DNA of 64,000 nucleotides from Amaranthus tricolor. Lineage: Eukaryota; Streptophyta; Magnoliopsida; Caryophyllales; Amaranthaceae. The notes beneath the pieces were generated by a model. The model was not told where the DNA came from, ran no database searches, and was given only the letters and a program-made list of their open reading frames with translations. Shown in pieces: positions 63,726-64,000 of the stretch. How positions within the stretch are numbered: the first letter of the stretch is position 1; each line of letters begins with the position of its first letter. The DNA is taken from contig NC_080049.1 in NCBI RefSeq assembly GCF_026212465.1, positions 2,301,460 to 2,365,459 of the forward strand, given 5' to 3'. Made by a program: the position numbers and the translations under genes.

Positions 63726-63997
63726 CTCCCTCCTATTCAGCTCTGTGTCCCATTTCTTTTTACGGTCAAGTCATTTTAATTGTCCCATTTCTATTTTTGG
63801 TATGGGTTTTTGACTTTTATACTCTTAATAGCTTTATCCTATTTTCAATTATACCCTTCACTACCCATACTAATTTTCCTCCCTTACATTAAAAACCTAT
63901 AATACCACTCTCTTTCTTACCCTTAGAGTTTCACTTTTGACTCTCCTTAAAATCCGTGAAAAGTCAAATGGGACTCCAAAGGTGAATAGGATTTGAG
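63726..63997. mobile_element. Stowaway-type MITE, right arm copy
   Basis: Mirror of 52222-52493; starts CTCCCTCCTATTCAGC after TA. Confidence 0.75.
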
Positions 63998-64000
63998 TAA

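Larger units (their letters stand above)
59424..64000. repeat. Right arm of the large inverted duplication (runs off the window)
   Basis: Reverse complement of 52219-56795, including both MITEs and the short repeat. The end of the window cuts it, so a second lectin gene copy could lie beyond 64000. Confidence 0.9.

Overview
This is nuclear DNA from a plant, most likely a eudicot. It is AT-rich and carries Ty1/copia and Ty3/gypsy (chromovirus) retrotransposons, Stowaway-type MITEs, a TRIM-like element, a FAR1-like Mutator element with a plant-mobile-domain gene, and an intron-containing jacalin-lectin gene. Some MITE motifs recall Amaranthaceae and other Caryophyllales repeats, but that placement is a weak guess. 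There are no bacterial features and I saw no rRNA or tRNA genes. Gene density is low and transposons dominate.

Left part (1-9953): the 3' end of a copia element with its LTR (1-389). Then come two related genes for small putative secreted peptides (1276-1509 and 6221-6430), separated by two MITEs and a truncated antisense copia element with its 5' LTR (2565-5806). An AT-rich block follows (6431-9953) that holds a 618-bp solo copia LTR with a perfect 5-bp target duplication.

Middle part (9954-36180): an array built by duplicating one decayed chromovirus (Ty3/gypsy, Tekay/Del-like by its C-terminal chromodomain and long LTR). Three decayed gag copies (12526, 31045, 34724) have internal LTR-primer-site upstream sequence and two or more shared disabling mutations, so they spread by segmental duplication and not by transposition. 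A fourth, better preserved but still broken gag-pol unit (17000-21158) is fused to the first through a 4-bp microhomology and ends in a long 3' LTR. The peptide-gene block recurs inside the array (24424-28792) as a hybrid of copies 1 and 2. Long (AT)n tracts sit at many breakpoints. A 2,681-bp solo LTR with a 5-bp target duplication interrupts the first gag.

Right part (36181-64000): a putative three-exon host gene (37974-41433), unrecognised, whose last codons abut a 4,836-bp Mutator-like element (41439-46274; 8-bp target duplication). That element has two convergent genes: a plant-mobile-domain protein on + and a FAR1-type transposase with a frameshift on -. Each has a first intron containing two long hairpins built on one shared core. 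After a gene-poor stretch comes a four-exon jacalin-related lectin gene (50792-51859, -). The end of the window is a large inverted duplication: arms of at least 4,577 bp (52219-56795 and 59424-64000, running off the window) line up without net length change around a 2,628-bp spacer.

The genes do not form a pathway. The coherent systems are the transposons and the duplicated peptide-gene locus that they reshaped.
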